Below are positions 1 through 10,663 of a DNA stretch of 64,000 bases, piece by piece (the first letter of the stretch is position 1; every line of letters begins with the position of its first letter). The notes under the pieces are model-generated. The model was given only the letters and a program-made list of their open reading frames with translations, made no database searches and had not been told where the DNA came from. The translations under genes were made by a program, and so were the position numbers. This DNA comes from Myxacorys chilensis ATA2-1-KO14 (GTDB taxonomy: Bacteria > Cyanobacteriota > Cyanobacteriia > Leptolyngbyales > Leptolyngbyaceae): NCBI GenBank assembly GCA_019359275.1, contig JAHHHP010000020.1, positions 17,098 to 81,097 of the forward strand. The letters are read 5' to 3'.

Positions 1-1131
<1,131 letters not shown>

Positions 1132-1223
1132 AGGACGAGGGAGGAGGGAGGATTGACAAAACTGATTCTACTCCTCCTGCTCCTAGGTTGTGGGTTTTGA
1201 TCGTTTACTTCTGACTGAAGATT

Positions 1224-1634
1224 ATGCCGTTAACTGTTCGGGTTATTGCTCCAGATAAAACTGTCTGGGATTCTACTGCTGATGAAGTGATTTTGCCCAG
1301 TACAACTGGGCAACTGGGAATTTTGGCAGGGCACGCGCCGTTGCTGACGGCTCTCGATACGGGCGTCATGCGAGTTCGGGCAGATAAAACTTGGGTTCCG
1401 ATCGCGCTAACAGGTGGCTTTGCTGAAGTTGAAAGCAACGAAGTGACGATTTTGGTCAATGGGGCAGAGCGTGGTGACACCATCGATCGTGATACCGCTA
1501 AGACGGCCTACACTGAAGCAGAAGCGGCGCTTGCAAAAGCCGAGCAAGGTAACTCTAAGCAAGAGCAACTGCAAGCTGTTCAAGCTCTGAAAAAGGCACG
1601 GGCACGATTGCAAGCTGCAGGTGGAACTCTCTAA
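1224..1634 (+). CDS. atpC: ATP synthase F1 subunit epsilon
   Basis: Epsilon subunit of the central stalk of F1, coupling rotation to catalysis and able to inhibit ATP hydrolysis. The 136-residue length is normal. The N-terminal beta-sandwich (about residues 1-85; [34 protein letters not shown]) and the C-terminal two-helix region rich in Ala, Lys and Glu (about 90-133) are both present. It follows atpD in the same direction and is closed by a strong hairpin terminator at about 1678, so it ends the atp operon. Confidence 0.97.
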   Translation: MPLTVRVIAPDKTVWDSTADEVILPSTTGQLGILAGHAPLLTALDTGVMRVRADKTWVPIALTGGFAEVESNEVTILVNGAERGDTIDRDTAKTAYTEAEAALAKAEQGNSKQEQLQAVQALKKARARLQAAGGTL

Positions 1635-1677
1635 TCTTTAGTTCCAGATCGAGTTTGCGAATAAGAACGAATAACAA

Positions 1678-1717
1678 ACAAAGGGAGGGCTGGTGAAAGT
1701 CCTCCCTTTGTTCTTTT
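1678..1717 (+). terminator. Rho-independent terminator of the atpD-atpC operon
   Basis: A perfect 11-bp stem (1678-1688 with 1701-1711) closes a 12-nt loop and is followed by TCTTTT. It sits 43 bases after atpC and just before the convergent end of the PilT-like gene, so it may also limit read-through from that side. Confidence 0.85.
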
Positions 1718-1734
1718 AAGAGCGAATTAGTAGT

Positions 1735-3225
1735 CTACACTCGCCCCCGCAGCATCTGAGCCATTTCGTTCTGCTTCGGCGACATCTCTAACGCAACTTC
1801 CTCGGTAATCCGACCTTCTTCGTACAGTTTGTAGAGCGATTGGTTCATCGTACACATGCCGTCGAAACCGCATTTTGGCATAATTGCTTCAATTTCATCT
1901 AATTCCCCTTTACGGATGTAGTCTCTAATCGCGTCAGTGTTAATCATGATGTCGTGGAATGCTGCCCGTTTACCATCCGTTGTGCGGCAAAGTCCCTGCG
2001 CAATGACAGTCACCAACGATTCTGCCAGTGCCACCCGCATCGGAGGCTGTTCCTCTGGCTTAAACAAGCTCAGAACCCGCTCAATGGTTTTCACCGCGCT
2101 ATTAGTGTGCAACGTTCCCATCACTAAGTGTCCCGTTTGAGCTGCCTTTAGAGCTGTGTTGACGGTCTCTTTGTCGCGCATTTCACCAATGAGGATAATA
2201 TCTGGATCTTCCCGCAGTGCGGCTTTAAGCGCATTGTCGAACTTGTGGGTATGTACACCGACTTCGCGGTGCTTAATCAACGATTTTTGGCTCTTATGGA
2301 TAAATTCGATCGGGTCTTCGATCGTAATGATGTTCTTCGGCATCTCCTTGTTGATGTAGTCCATCATTGCCGCCATCGTAGTCGATTTACCTGATCCTGT
2401 AGGACCCGTCACCAGAATCAAGCCTTTGTGATAGTGACATACATCTTTGAAGACAGGAGGCAAGTTTAGCTGCTCCATCGTCAAAATCTTAAGCGGAATC
2501 AACCGCATGACCATTGCCCCGCCGTGCAACGAGTCAAAAATGTTGATTCGGACCCGCGCGAATTCGTACTGAGTCGCACCGTCAAAATCGAGAGTATCTT
2601 GGTACTGCTTAATCTCCGCTTCGCTCAATACCTCGCGTAACCAGCTCATGAAAGTCTCGTGATCGGTCACGGGATAGTCTGTCGCTTCAATTTCGCCACG
2701 ATTGCGGAAGCGAGGCACTTCACCTACTCCCACATGAACATCTGAAAAGCCTTTATCAAACGCAACTTTAATGAGTTGCTCTAAGGTTGGAGACCCATTG
2801 GAAGAACGTCGTGCCGTACTAGGAACTGTAGGTGGTGCAGTAGGACGATGTCCCATGATAGGAGGCGTTGCTCCACTGGAGATGTCGGGTGTGGAAGGAG
2901 GTGGAGATGAAATCACACCCGTAGTTGAAGTCGCCTCTGTGGAACTGCGGTTTGCACTAGTTGCAGGTGTTGGCATCGCGACGGTAGGATTTGCAGAAAC
3001 GGGCGACGCACCTGGTGTGGCTAGAGTTTGGGTTGCTGCACTCATTTTACTGACAGGAGCGACGAGTCCAGTAAATGGTTGCGAAGCAGGTTCTTCAGGC
3101 GGACGCGGAGCGCTGATTACGTCTGTCATTGCACTACTAGAATGCCGCAGAGGAGGTGGCGGTGCAGGCGGCACGCGAGGCGCGGGAGGAGGCGTAATGG
3201 ACGGACGCTGTGTTTCTGGTGTCAT
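1735..3225 (-). CDS. Type IV pilus retraction ATPase, PilT family (PilT2-like)
   Basis: Cytoplasmic hexameric ATPase of the PilT/GspE superfamily that powers pilus retraction and so twitching motility. The catalytic part (about residues 145-496) carries the Walker A GPTGSGKST near residue 274, the Walker B DIILIGEMRD near 339, the His box GHLVMGTLHTNSA near 363 and an AIRxLIR-like motif (AIRDYIRKGE) near 429, which is typical of retraction rather than assembly ATPases. About 145 N-terminal residues form a low-complexity Pro/Ser/Thr/Ala-rich extension not found in classical PilT (about 360 residues). Cyanobacteria carry PilT1 and a longer PilT2; length favours PilT2, but this is inference. It is transcribed towards atpC and alone. 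Confidence 0.93.
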   Translation of the reverse strand: MTPETQRPSITPPPAPRVPPAPPPPLRHSSSAMTDVISAPRPPEEPASQPFTGLVAPVSKMSAATQTLATPGASPVSANPTVAMPTPATSANRSSTEATSTTGVISSPPPSTPDISSGATPPIMGHRPTAPPTVPSTARRSSNGSPTLEQLIKVAFDKGFSDVHVGVGEVPRFRNRGEIEATDYPVTDHETFMSWLREVLSEAEIKQYQDTLDFDGATQYEFARVRINIFDSLHGGAMVMRLIPLKILTMEQLNLPPVFKDVCHYHKGLILVTGPTGSGKSTTMAAMMDYINKEMPKNIITIEDPIEFIHKSQKSLIKHREVGVHTHKFDNALKAALREDPDIILIGEMRDKETVNTALKAAQTGHLVMGTLHTNSAVKTIERVLSLFKPEEQPPMRVALAESLVTVIAQGLCRTTDGKRAAFHDIMINTDAIRDYIRKGELDEIEAIMPKCGFDGMCTMNQSLYKLYEEGRITEEVALEMSPKQNEMAQMLRGRV

Positions 3226-3474
3226 ATCCTGGTGCGGTAAAGAACTCTGAAGGGGAAAGGGATCCTGTGGGAGTTTGGTGCGATTAATCTGGGAGGAGTT
3301 AGGCGTCGGTCAATCCAGTGGAGGCTAGATACTGCTATCGTCTAAACTGTCTTCTTGCCAAGGGTCTTGCAACAAGCGCTTGACAGATCGACCGTAGACT
3401 TTTAGCTTTTAATCAGCTTTCCCGAAACACGGGTGCCAGTATCAAGAAAAGCGATCGCAAGGAGAACTTAAAGC

Positions 3475-3669
3475 ATGAGCCAGGCAGACGAGTGGTATGT
3501 GGTGAAACAACCAGAGGGACATTGCCAAATTCTTTCCGCCCGTGAAGTGGAGGAAAATCATGAAAAACCCTCTGAGGAAACGAAACACTGGGGTCCGTTT
3601 GATTCAGAGGGTGAAGCGATCGCACGTCGCGTTGGTTTAATTCGGGCTGGAAAATGCCAGCCTAGCTGA
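3475..3669 (+). CDS. Small conserved hypothetical protein (64 aa)
   Basis: A 64-residue acidic soluble protein of unknown function, with the look of a small cyanobacterial family: an N-terminal MSQADEWYVVKQPEGHC segment and a C-terminal WGPFDSEGEAIARRVGLIR segment that suggests a short beta-hairpin followed by a helix. A good ribosome binding site, AAGGAG at 3459-3464, lies 10 bases before the ATG and supports translation. It is divergent from the PilT-like gene and its stop is 2 bases from the convergent end of the Ctp protease gene. No function can be assigned. Confidence 0.75.
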   Translation: MSQADEWYVVKQPEGHCQILSAREVEENHEKPSEETKHWGPFDSEGEAIARRVGLIRAGKCQPS

Positions 3670-3671
3670 GA

Positions 3672-4964
3672 TTACTTTGAGCCAGCGCGAGTGATATCTT
3701 TGCCAGAAATGCGCTGGTTTAACACTTGCAGCGCTTTGGCATACTGTGGATCTTCGGGAGTGCCAATCTTGTCGCGATCGCGCACCAAAGCCTGACGCTG
3801 CTGATCATTTAAATCAAGCACCACATCTGGATCGATGCCGTGTTTGTTGATATCTCGACCCAGTGGTGTGAGGTATTTCGAGATGGTCACCGCTAGACCT
3901 GATCCGTCTCCCAAGCCTCGTACCGATTGAACCAGTCCCTTTCCAAAGGTTTTGGTTCCAACGATCGTGGCACGGCGATTGTCTTGCAATGCGCCAGAGA
4001 GAATTTCACTCGCGCTGGCAGAGCCACCATCCACCAAAACAACCAATGGTTTCGCGGTCAAGGCGCGATTGTTGGCGGTCTCTTTGTCAGACACACCTTG
4101 TCGATCAACCGTTGATACAATGCCCCCATTTGGAATCCACATCCGCGCAATGTCAACGCTGGCATAGAGAAGACCACCTGGATTAGAGCGTAAATCTAGA
4201 ATGTAGCCAGAAACGCCTTGCTTCTCCAGGTTCTGAATGGCGTCGCGCATCTCAGTCGCCGCATTAGCGCTAAACTGCACGAGGCGAATGTAGCCAACAT
4301 TTCCAGTCGGAGACGTTTTGGTGCTGTAACGCACCGGGTGAATTTCAATTTTGGCTCGCTTGAGCGGGAAATCGAGCGACTGGTTGCCTCGAAGAACGGT
4401 CAGCTTCACCTCGGTTCCTACGGGACCTCGAATCAGGGTGACGGCTTTATTCACGTCCATGCCTTCGGTACTCTTGCCGTCGATTTGAGTAATGATATCT
4501 TTTGCTAATACCCCGGCAGATGAGGCTGGACTGCCTTCGATCGGCGCAATGACAGTCAGTTTCTTGGTCTTTTCATCGGCAGCAAGCTGAATTCCGACGC
4601 CCGTTAGTTCTCCGGACGTATCGATCTGCATATTTTTAAATTCTGCTGGATCCATAAAGCGGGTGTAAGGATCACCCAACTTTTTCAGCATTTCTCGAAT
4701 CGCTTTATATGCCTCTTCTTTGTTGGCATAATTGCGATTGAGATATTGGCTGCGCGTCGCTTTCCAATCGGTTTGATTGAAGGTGGGATCAACGTAATTT
4801 CGATCGATGACCTGCCACACTTCATCCACGATTTCCTTCGGACTCTCCCGAAAGAACGCTTGCCCTTTGTTGAGAATTCCAGCCCCCGTGATGGTGATAC
4901 CAGTAACGGCGACTGCCGTAGCACCTAAGACAAGCGCTCGTTTCGTCATGGTCATATGGCTCAA
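3672..4964 (-). CDS. Carboxyl-terminal processing peptidase, S41 family
   Basis: Serine-lysine protease of the CtpA/CtpB/CtpC group, which trims C termini of exported or lumenal proteins (CtpA matures photosystem II D1). The N terminus is a Sec-type signal or membrane anchor (MTKRALVLGATAVAVTGITI) placing the enzyme in the periplasm or lumen. An N-terminal helical region is followed by a PDZ domain (about residues 105-190, with GVGIQLAADE) and the catalytic domain with the nucleophile box GGSASASEILSG and the general-base Lys in KTFGKGLVQ. The 430-residue length is typical. I cannot decide between the CtpB and CtpC branches. It sits 79 bases upstream of ispG on the same strand order, possibly in one transcription unit with it. 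A start at the second Met of MSHMTMTKRA is possible. Confidence 0.93.
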   Translation of the reverse strand: MSHMTMTKRALVLGATAVAVTGITITGAGILNKGQAFFRESPKEIVDEVWQVIDRNYVDPTFNQTDWKATRSQYLNRNYANKEEAYKAIREMLKKLGDPYTRFMDPAEFKNMQIDTSGELTGVGIQLAADEKTKKLTVIAPIEGSPASSAGVLAKDIITQIDGKSTEGMDVNKAVTLIRGPVGTEVKLTVLRGNQSLDFPLKRAKIEIHPVRYSTKTSPTGNVGYIRLVQFSANAATEMRDAIQNLEKQGVSGYILDLRSNPGGLLYASVDIARMWIPNGGIVSTVDRQGVSDKETANNRALTAKPLVVLVDGGSASASEILSGALQDNRRATIVGTKTFGKGLVQSVRGLGDGSGLAVTISKYLTPLGRDINKHGIDPDVVLDLNDQQRQALVRDRDKIGTPEDPQYAKALQVLNQRISGKDITRAGSK

Positions 4965-5043
4965 TGCTTAGAAGGTGACTGAAAAGATTATGCTCAATCT
5001 AACACAGCAAACTGAGGCGATCCGCAATAAATATGCTTAAGTT

Positions 5044-6264
5044 TTACGGATCAATCCACCGCCCGTCAGATTTAATTAGGTTGATTAGCTCTTCCACACC
5101 GTGGGCTTCAGGCACTTTCTTGATCTCGTTTCGACCCCGGTATAACGAAATGTAACCTGCTTGCTTACCAACGTAACCGTAGTCTGCATCTGCCATTTCT
5201 CCAGGGCCGTTGACAATGCATCCCATCACCGCAATGTCTAAGCCAGTCAGGTGTTGAGTGGCAGTTCTGACTTCGTGCAGCACCTCTTCTAGGTTGAATA
5301 AGGTGCGTCCGCAGGAAGGACACGCTACATACTCCACCATGGTTTTACGGAGTCCCAAGGCTTGCAAAATTCCGTAGCACACCGGAATTTCTTTTTCTGG
5401 AGCCTCAGTAAGCGACACACGAAGCGTATCGCCGATTCCTTCTGCTAAAAGTGTTCCGATGCCTGCGGTCGATTTGATCCGCCCGTATTCGCCGTCTCCC
5501 GCTTCGGTGACACCTAGATGAATTGGGTAGTCCATTCCAAGTTCGTCCATGCGCTTCACCATGAGGCGGTTGGCCGCGATCATGACTGGTACTCTAGAAG
5601 CTTTGAGCGACAGTTCAATGTTGTAAAACTCTAACGATTCGCAAATTTGAATAAACTCCAATGCCGATTCCACCATGCCTTCAGGAGTGTCGCCGTAGGT
5701 GAAGAGCATCCGTTCTGAGAGAGAACCATGATTGACGCCAATCCGCATCGACTTGTTTTGATCGCGCAGCGAAATCACCAGAGGTTTGAGGGTGTCGCGA
5801 ATCTTCTCGCCGATTTCATCAAATTCTGCTGGGGTATATTCCGTGCGATCGCTCTTTGGCTTTTCAAACACATACAGCCCCGGATTGATTCGCACGTTAT
5901 CGACATAGTTTGCCACTTCTAGGGCAATCTTCATGCCGTTGTGGTGGACATCTGCTACTAATGGAACCGGCTTGTAGGTTTTGTGTAAACGATCGCGAAT
6001 CTCTTCCATTGCCTTGGCATGCGCCATGCTGGGCACAGTCACTCGAACAATTTCGCAGCCAATTTCGTGTAGGCGACGAATTGCCGCTACAGACCCATCA
6101 ATATTTAGCGTATCTTCATTGATCATGGACTGCACCGCGACGGGATATCCGCCTCCAATCGTGATGCTGCCAACCGGAACAGGACGGGTTTTGCGACGCT
6201 GAATGGCAGGATCGGTCGAATATTGGCTTGAAGCGGTAGCAGTAGGACTCGGCAAAGTTTGCAT
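5044..6264 (-). CDS. ispG: 4-hydroxy-3-methylbut-2-en-1-yl diphosphate synthase
   Basis: IspG (GcpE) converts 2-C-methyl-erythritol 2,4-cyclodiphosphate to HMBPP in the MEP isoprenoid pathway that feeds carotenoid, phytol and quinone synthesis; in cyanobacteria the electron donor is ferredoxin. The 406-residue length fits. The [4Fe-4S] ligands are visible as the two Cys of ACPSCGRT (about 313 and 316) and the Cys of [10 protein letters not shown] (about 349), with the Glu of that motif as further ligand. The N-terminal TIM barrel starts with the [19 protein letters not shown] stretch. It is upstream of the Ctp protease in the same direction. Confidence 0.97.
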   Translation of the reverse strand: MQTLPSPTATASSQYSTDPAIQRRKTRPVPVGSITIGGGYPVAVQSMINEDTLNIDGSVAAIRRLHEIGCEIVRVTVPSMAHAKAMEEIRDRLHKTYKPVPLVADVHHNGMKIALEVANYVDNVRINPGLYVFEKPKSDRTEYTPAEFDEIGEKIRDTLKPLVISLRDQNKSMRIGVNHGSLSERMLFTYGDTPEGMVESALEFIQICESLEFYNIELSLKASRVPVMIAANRLMVKRMDELGMDYPIHLGVTEAGDGEYGRIKSTAGIGTLLAEGIGDTLRVSLTEAPEKEIPVCYGILQALGLRKTMVEYVACPSCGRTLFNLEEVLHEVRTATQHLTGLDIAVMGCIVNGPGEMADADYGYVGKQAGYISLYRGRNEIKKVPEAHGVEELINLIKSDGRWIDP

Positions 6265-6445
6265 ATGCAGCGAATTAAACTTTCGACAATGTGAAAGAGA
6301 AGATCAACATTTCTTACTGTCTTTCAGATTGCCACAGAAAGTGAAGTTCTGACGGTTTTCTGGGCGACAGGCATCAAGAATTATTGGGTAGAACGCCCCT
6401 TTTCGGGTTAACTCTCTAATATTCTTAACCTCGACCCCCAACTTT

Positions 6446-6634
6446 CTAGCCACGACATAAGCGAGATTCTTGCTTGACGGATCCTGCCATTGCTGCTCGC
6501 TGCAAAGTCATAAATGCCCGGAAATCCTCTTGCTCATATTTCATGCTCAACAGTTGCCGAAGCAAATTCTCGGCTTCAACCGTCAAAACTCCAGTCGCAA
6601 GGGCTTGTTGAACAACATCACGAATTAGAGCCAT
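6446..6634 (-). CDS. Small conserved hypothetical protein (about 62 aa)
   Basis: A short helical protein of a type common in cyanobacteria, with no assigned function. From the chosen start it reads MALIRDVVQQALATGVLTVE and continues with a LLRQLLSMKYEQEDF helix and an AAMAGSVKQESR end. The upstream in-frame Met at 6649 would add MWGVA, but the MALIRDVV start looks natural for this group. The 62 residues appear complete, and it stands alone between ispG and a 600-base spacer. Confidence 0.7.
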   Translation of the reverse strand: MALIRDVVQQALATGVLTVEAENLLRQLLSMKYEQEDFRAFMTLQRAAMAGSVKQESRLCRG

Positions 6635-6649
6635 AGCCACACCCCACAT

Positions 6650-7244
6650 GCATTAAGAAAGATTGTTTATCTATAACATCGCTATCTCAGCAGGTTATCG
6701 AGCAAACCCATTTACCATTCGTTTCTAAATCGCTCTCGTAACGGTTGTATATAGAAAGAATAAAGAGTGTATAACTGTCTGAAAATAGTAGAGCGATTTA
6801 AGCTGAAAAACGGTATCCCCTCAAACAGTTTTCGATAGGTGCGTTGAACGCTGAAACCCAACGATGTAAGAGGGTTGAAGATTATGACGAAAAAAAAACT
6901 GAGAAGTTCCTCACCTGAAGAAGAAATCTTTGTCTGTTTAAATATCCGTAGAAAGTGTGTTTAAATTTGACGAATCGTATCTTAAGCAGAACTGCCTAGA
7001 GAAAGCAAGTAATAGTTAATACATTTCAACTTAAAATATGGCTTTTTGAAGTGTTAAATGACTTGCTTCTTCGTCAACAATTAAACTGAAAGCTCAGAAG
7101 AATTGGCTGTATTTAACTATTTTCTTACAATCATTACACCGTCAAGAAGGTGTAGCAAATTACCCTAAAAAGCGCCTCAGACAAAGAGCGCTCTAGAGAT
7201 TAGCAAATGTTACAAATACCGAATTTCGAGTGACGTAATACTGC
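6650..7244. other. AT-rich intergenic region
   Basis: About 600 bases with no convincing gene. It lies upstream of the small minus-strand gene ending at 6446 and downstream of rbgA. The only coding signal seen is a 26-codon plus-strand open frame at 6884-6964 preceded by an AGAGGG stretch. A GTTCCTCACCTG stretch near 6905 recalls the CCUCAC core of Yfr RNAs but does not match their consensus. Confidence 0.4.
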
Positions 7245-8090
7245 TTATTCCGCTGGAGGATATTCTAGTGCGATCGCGCCTAAGTTCCCTTTCCGAAAAT
7301 CGGTCAAAATCTGCCTTGCTGTGCGCTCGATGTCACCCTGATAGGTTCGATCAGCAAGCGATCGCAAGTAGCTTTCTCCACTCAGATCCTCTAAGGCTAA
7401 AGAATAGCGTTCTTGTAAGGCTTGTTTAACCTGCAAGTCGTTCAGCAGATCGATGAACGCGGCCGCGACGCGCTGATTGTCATACCCAGCTTCGCCAATA
7501 TCATCACAAATGGCTAATTTAATCGCTGCATTTTGATCTGTGAGCTTGTTCGGAAGGACACCGGGAGCATCTAAAAGATCAATTTGCTCAGAAATTCTTA
7601 CCCAGCGTAACTGGCGAGTCACCCCGGCCCGACGGGCACTTTCGACGACTTTTCGTTTGAGCAATCGATTAATCAACGCTGATTTACCAACGTTTGGAAA
7701 TCCGAGCACAACCGTACGGATGGGCCGAGGCAGCATCCCGCGATCGCGCCTGCGTTCGTTCACCTGAGCGCCCGCGACTTGAACGGCTTTAGAAACGGCA
7801 TCGATCGCTTTTCCGTGTTGAGCATCGGTGAAGTAAGGCTCTTGTCCCTGCTGCTGAAACCATTCTGTCCAGCGCTCTTTGGCAGACGCTGAGATCATAT
7901 CCATCCGATTGAGAACCAGCACACGCCCCTTGCTGCCAAGCCACTGCTCAATCTGAGGATGATGAGTTGCCTCAGGAATGCGAGCATCACGCACTTCTAA
8001 GACCACATCAACGCGCTTTAGCTGCTCAAGCAGGGATTTTTCTGCTTTAGCGATGTGACCGGGATACCACTGGATGGGAGGAGAGGACAT
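7245..8090 (-). CDS. rbgA: Ribosome biogenesis GTPase YlqF/RbgA
   Basis: Circularly permuted GTPase needed for late maturation of the 50S ribosomal subunit. The permuted order of motifs is visible: G4 as NRMD first (about residue 60), then G1 GFPNVGKS (about 129-136) and G3 DAPG (about 174). The C-terminal helical domain used for rRNA binding is present (about 200-281). Its length of 281 residues matches the family. The upstream NERD-domain gene ends 34 bases before its start on the same strand, so the two may be co-transcribed. Confidence 0.94.
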   Translation of the reverse strand: MSSPPIQWYPGHIAKAEKSLLEQLKRVDVVLEVRDARIPEATHHPQIEQWLGSKGRVLVLNRMDMISASAKERWTEWFQQQGQEPYFTDAQHGKAIDAVSKAVQVAGAQVNERRRDRGMLPRPIRTVVLGFPNVGKSALINRLLKRKVVESARRAGVTRQLRWVRISEQIDLLDAPGVLPNKLTDQNAAIKLAICDDIGEAGYDNQRVAAAFIDLLNDLQVKQALQERYSLALEDLSGESYLRSLADRTYQGDIERTARQILTDFRKGNLGAIALEYPPAE

Positions 8091-8123
8091 GAATGCAAAA
8101 TATTGATTTGGGCTGAGAAGCTT

Positions 8124-8828
8124 CTATCCTAGCGACTGTAAGCAGGATAAAAGTTTTTCTCTTCCTATAACGTACACTCCTTCAACAGGGTTAGAAATAT
8201 CTAAAACGGTTGCACTTGAGAAAACCACGAGGGGTGTAACAAATTTAGAGTTCTGGTTCTGCTTCATAACGACGGCTTGACGCTTCGCTTGTTTCAAAAA
8301 GTCTTTCTCGAAGGGGAACTGGGAGCGTCCATATTGCCGAAGCAGTTGCTTACCATTCCAGCGGACATTACCTTTGTGAGATTTTACATCGATCGTGTAA
8401 GCGCGTTTTTTGGGCGAGAGCAAAAAAACGTCAATATCGCCGACTCTGCGATCGCGAATTCCATAGTCGATCTGCCAGCCTAAATTTTTCAGAGGATCAA
8501 GCATTGCTGCAATTTCTTCCTCTGCCAATGCTCCTTGATCGGCATGATTTGCTCGTTTCCACCAGTACTGAGCCTGAACTAATACCAGTACAGCAAAGAA
8601 GAAGCAAGCCAAGTACACAGGAATTGGCAACGTAAACTTAGTAGACGGTAAGAACAAGAAGTTTTTTGCAAAAGATGTCGCAACGAATGGCAAAGCAATG
8701 AGGGCCACTGACGTGCCAACCAACGATATAGCCTTTGTACGGCGGTGGAATGCTAACAATCGAACATTTCTTCCTGCGTGAGGCATAGCACTAGCGCGTT
8801 TAAGCGGGGAATGGTTGTTTTCAAGCAT
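8124..8828 (-). CDS. NERD-domain membrane protein, nuclease-related
   Basis: Two hydrophobic segments near the N terminus (around TKAISLVGTSVALIALPFVA and LPIPVYLACFFFAVLVLV) are followed by a cytoplasmic nuclease-related (NERD) domain. That domain keeps the restriction-endonuclease-like core: a GxxAEEE helix start, the metal-binding Asp in RVGDIDVFLL, and the D-x-K pair in YTIDVKSHKG, followed by the conserved Gln of RQYGRSQFPF. This suggests an active PD-(D/E)XK fold held at the membrane; the substrate is unknown. The frame is open to 8879, which would overlap uspA by 25 bases, so I prefer the Met at 8828; 8786 is also possible. Confidence 0.78.
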   Translation of the reverse strand: MLENNHSPLKRASAMPHAGRNVRLLAFHRRTKAISLVGTSVALIALPFVATSFAKNFLFLPSTKFTLPIPVYLACFFFAVLVLVQAQYWWKRANHADQGALAEEEIAAMLDPLKNLGWQIDYGIRDRRVGDIDVFLLSPKKRAYTIDVKSHKGNVRWNGKQLLRQYGRSQFPFEKDFLKQAKRQAVVMKQNQNSKFVTPLVVFSSATVLDISNPVEGVYVIGREKLLSCLQSLG

Positions 8829-8854
8829 TCCCAGGCATACAAGGCGGTTAATCG

Positions 8855-9259
8855 CTATGGCACAACTAGCACCGGACATGGCGACAAACTAATCACTCGA
8901 TTCGTGACACTTTCAGAGACTTCGTCGGTCAGTCCGAGCCCGCGACAGCCCATCACAATCAAATCGGCGTCGACTTCATCGGCAACATCGCAAATGGTGA
9001 AGGCGGGGTTTCCTTCTCGTTCAATCGTTTCTGCTTCAATGCCTTGTTGAGAGAATAATGATTTTGCGTTTTGTAAGAGTTTGGCGACCGCATCTGGTGA
9101 TGCCATCGTATCGGTCGGAACTTCTTCGACTGCTGAAGCTTCAACCACAGACACGATGATGAGACGGCTCTTGTGAAACTGCACAATTTCTGAGACTTTT
9201 TCAGCCGCTTGGCGGGATTCACGGCTTTGGTCGATGGGAAACAAGACTGTCTTAAACAT
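8855..9259 (-). CDS. Universal stress protein, UspA family
   Basis: Small cytoplasmic USP-fold protein linked to stress resistance. Starting at MFKTVLFPIDQS gives about 134 residues, the normal single-domain length; the upstream in-frame Met at 9289 would add ten residues not usual in the family. The C-terminal half shows VDADLIVMGCRGLGLTDEVS and ends in SPCPVLVVP. The ATP-binding signature G-2x-G-9x-G-(S/T) is imperfect: the third Gly is replaced (SESVTNRV), so nucleotide binding is uncertain. It lies directly upstream of the NERD gene and is divergent from pgk. Confidence 0.88.
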   Translation of the reverse strand: MFKTVLFPIDQSRESRQAAEKVSEIVQFHKSRLIIVSVVEASAVEEVPTDTMASPDAVAKLLQNAKSLFSQQGIEAETIEREGNPAFTICDVADEVDADLIVMGCRGLGLTDEVSESVTNRVISLSPCPVLVVP

Positions 9260-9402
9260 GGATTTGTGTGAATGGGACAGATAACTCAATAGGTCTTATC
9301 TTTCTGAACTTACAACAGGATCAGTGGATTCGCGATCGCAGAGGGGCAATTAATGAGAAAATTTAAGACGTAGGTAGAAAGACTCATTCTAGGAGTAGTA
9401 TC

Positions 9403-10608
9403 GTGCCCAAAAAGACTGTTAACAATCTATCGTCCTCTGATTTGCAAGGAAAGCGCGTGCTGGTGCGGGCTGATTTTAACGTGCCGTTAGATGAGCAAGG
9501 CAATATCACCGACGATACGCGCATTCGGGCAGCGCTGCCAACCATCCAAGCGTTGACCTCGAAAGGCGCAAAGGTGATTTTGAGCAGTCACTTTGGGCGT
9601 CCGAAAAATGGTCCTGAAGACAAGTACCGTCTGACGCCCGTTGGCAATCGGCTATCTGAGGTATTGGGTAAGCCCGTGACCAAGTGCAATGACTGCATCG
9701 GTGATGAAGTGAATGCCACCGTGAACGCAATGCAGCCTGGTGATGTCGTGCTGCTAGAGAACGTTCGCTTCTACAAAGAAGAGGAAAAGAACGATCCCGG
9801 ATTTGCTCAAAAGCTTGCGTCGATCGCAGATCTATACGTAAACGATGCCTTTGGAACAGCTCACCGCGCCCATGCGTCCACAGAAGGCGTAACCAAGTTT
9901 CTAAAGCCCTCCGTGGCAGGATTGCTGATTGAGAAAGAATTGGAATATCTCCAGAGCGCGATCGAGAATCCTCAGCGTCCGTTAGCGGCGATTGTTGGCG
10001 GTTCTAAGGTTTCTAGCAAAATTACCGTGATCGAAACCCTGCTCGATAAAGTCGATAAGCTGCTAATTGGCGGTGGCATGGTGTTCACCTTCTACAAAGC
10101 ACGCGGCTTAAACGTCGGTAAGTCATTGGTTGAAGAAGATAAACTCGACTTGGCACGGGCACTGGAAGCCAAAGCAAAAGAGAAAGGCGTTGATTTGCTG
10201 CTGCCGACCGATGTTGTCGTTGCTGATAATTTTGCACCCGATGCAAATGCTCAAACGGTCAGCGTCGAGAATATTCCTGACGGTTGGATGGGGTTAGATA
10301 TTGGGCCTGACTCCGTAAAGACGTTCCAGCAAGCGCTGTCCCAGTGCAAGTCGGTGATTTGGAATGGTCCGATGGGAGTATTTGAGTTTGATAAATTTGC
10401 GGCTGGTACGGAAGCGATCGCACGCACCCTTGCCGAGCTGACCCCCAAAGGAACGATCACGATCATTGGTGGTGGTGACTCGGTAGCTGCCGTTGAAAAA
10501 GTCGGCCTAGCAGACCAAATGAGTCACATTTCAACTGGTGGTGGTGCGAGTCTAGAACTGCTAGAAGGCAAAGAACTCCCTGGAATTGCGGCGCTCGACG
10601 AAGCTTAA
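9403..10608 (+). CDS. pgk: Phosphoglycerate kinase
   Basis: Pgk interconverts 1,3-bisphosphoglycerate and 3-phosphoglycerate in glycolysis and the Calvin cycle. All 401 residues of the two-domain kinase are present: the [15 protein letters not shown] substrate motif near residue 20, the HFGRPK basic patch, and the C-terminal nucleotide domain with WNGPMGVFE and [11 protein letters not shown]. The start is GTG, supported by AGGAG at 9391-9395 eight bases upstream. Transcription ends at a hairpin at 10634 that runs into the 3' end of the convergent sensor kinase gene. Confidence 0.98.
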   Translation: MPKKTVNNLSSSDLQGKRVLVRADFNVPLDEQGNITDDTRIRAALPTIQALTSKGAKVILSSHFGRPKNGPEDKYRLTPVGNRLSEVLGKPVTKCNDCIGDEVNATVNAMQPGDVVLLENVRFYKEEEKNDPGFAQKLASIADLYVNDAFGTAHRAHASTEGVTKFLKPSVAGLLIEKELEYLQSAIENPQRPLAAIVGGSKVSSKITVIETLLDKVDKLLIGGGMVFTFYKARGLNVGKSLVEEDKLDLARALEAKAKEKGVDLLLPTDVVVADNFAPDANAQTVSVENIPDGWMGLDIGPDSVKTFQQALSQCKSVIWNGPMGVFEFDKFAAGTEAIARTLAELTPKGTITIIGGGDSVAAVEKVGLADQMSHISTGGGASLELLEGKELPGIAALDEA

Positions 10609-10633
10609 TTTCGTAATTTAGCAAGATCAGTCG

Positions 10634-10663
10634 CGGATGAGGCAAACGTCTCATCCGTTTTTT
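10634..10663 (+). terminator. Terminator after pgk
   Basis: An 8-bp stem (10634-10641 with 10650-10657) with an 8-nt loop is followed by six T residues. The T-run overlaps the stop codon of the convergent histidine kinase gene at 10662. Confidence 0.85.

Noticed and set aside
6904..6916. GTTCCTCACCTG resembling the CCUCAC core of Yfr1/Yfr2 small RNAs
   Set aside because: The flanking bases do not match the Yfr1 (ACUCCUCACAC) or Yfr2 consensus and no terminator hairpin follows.
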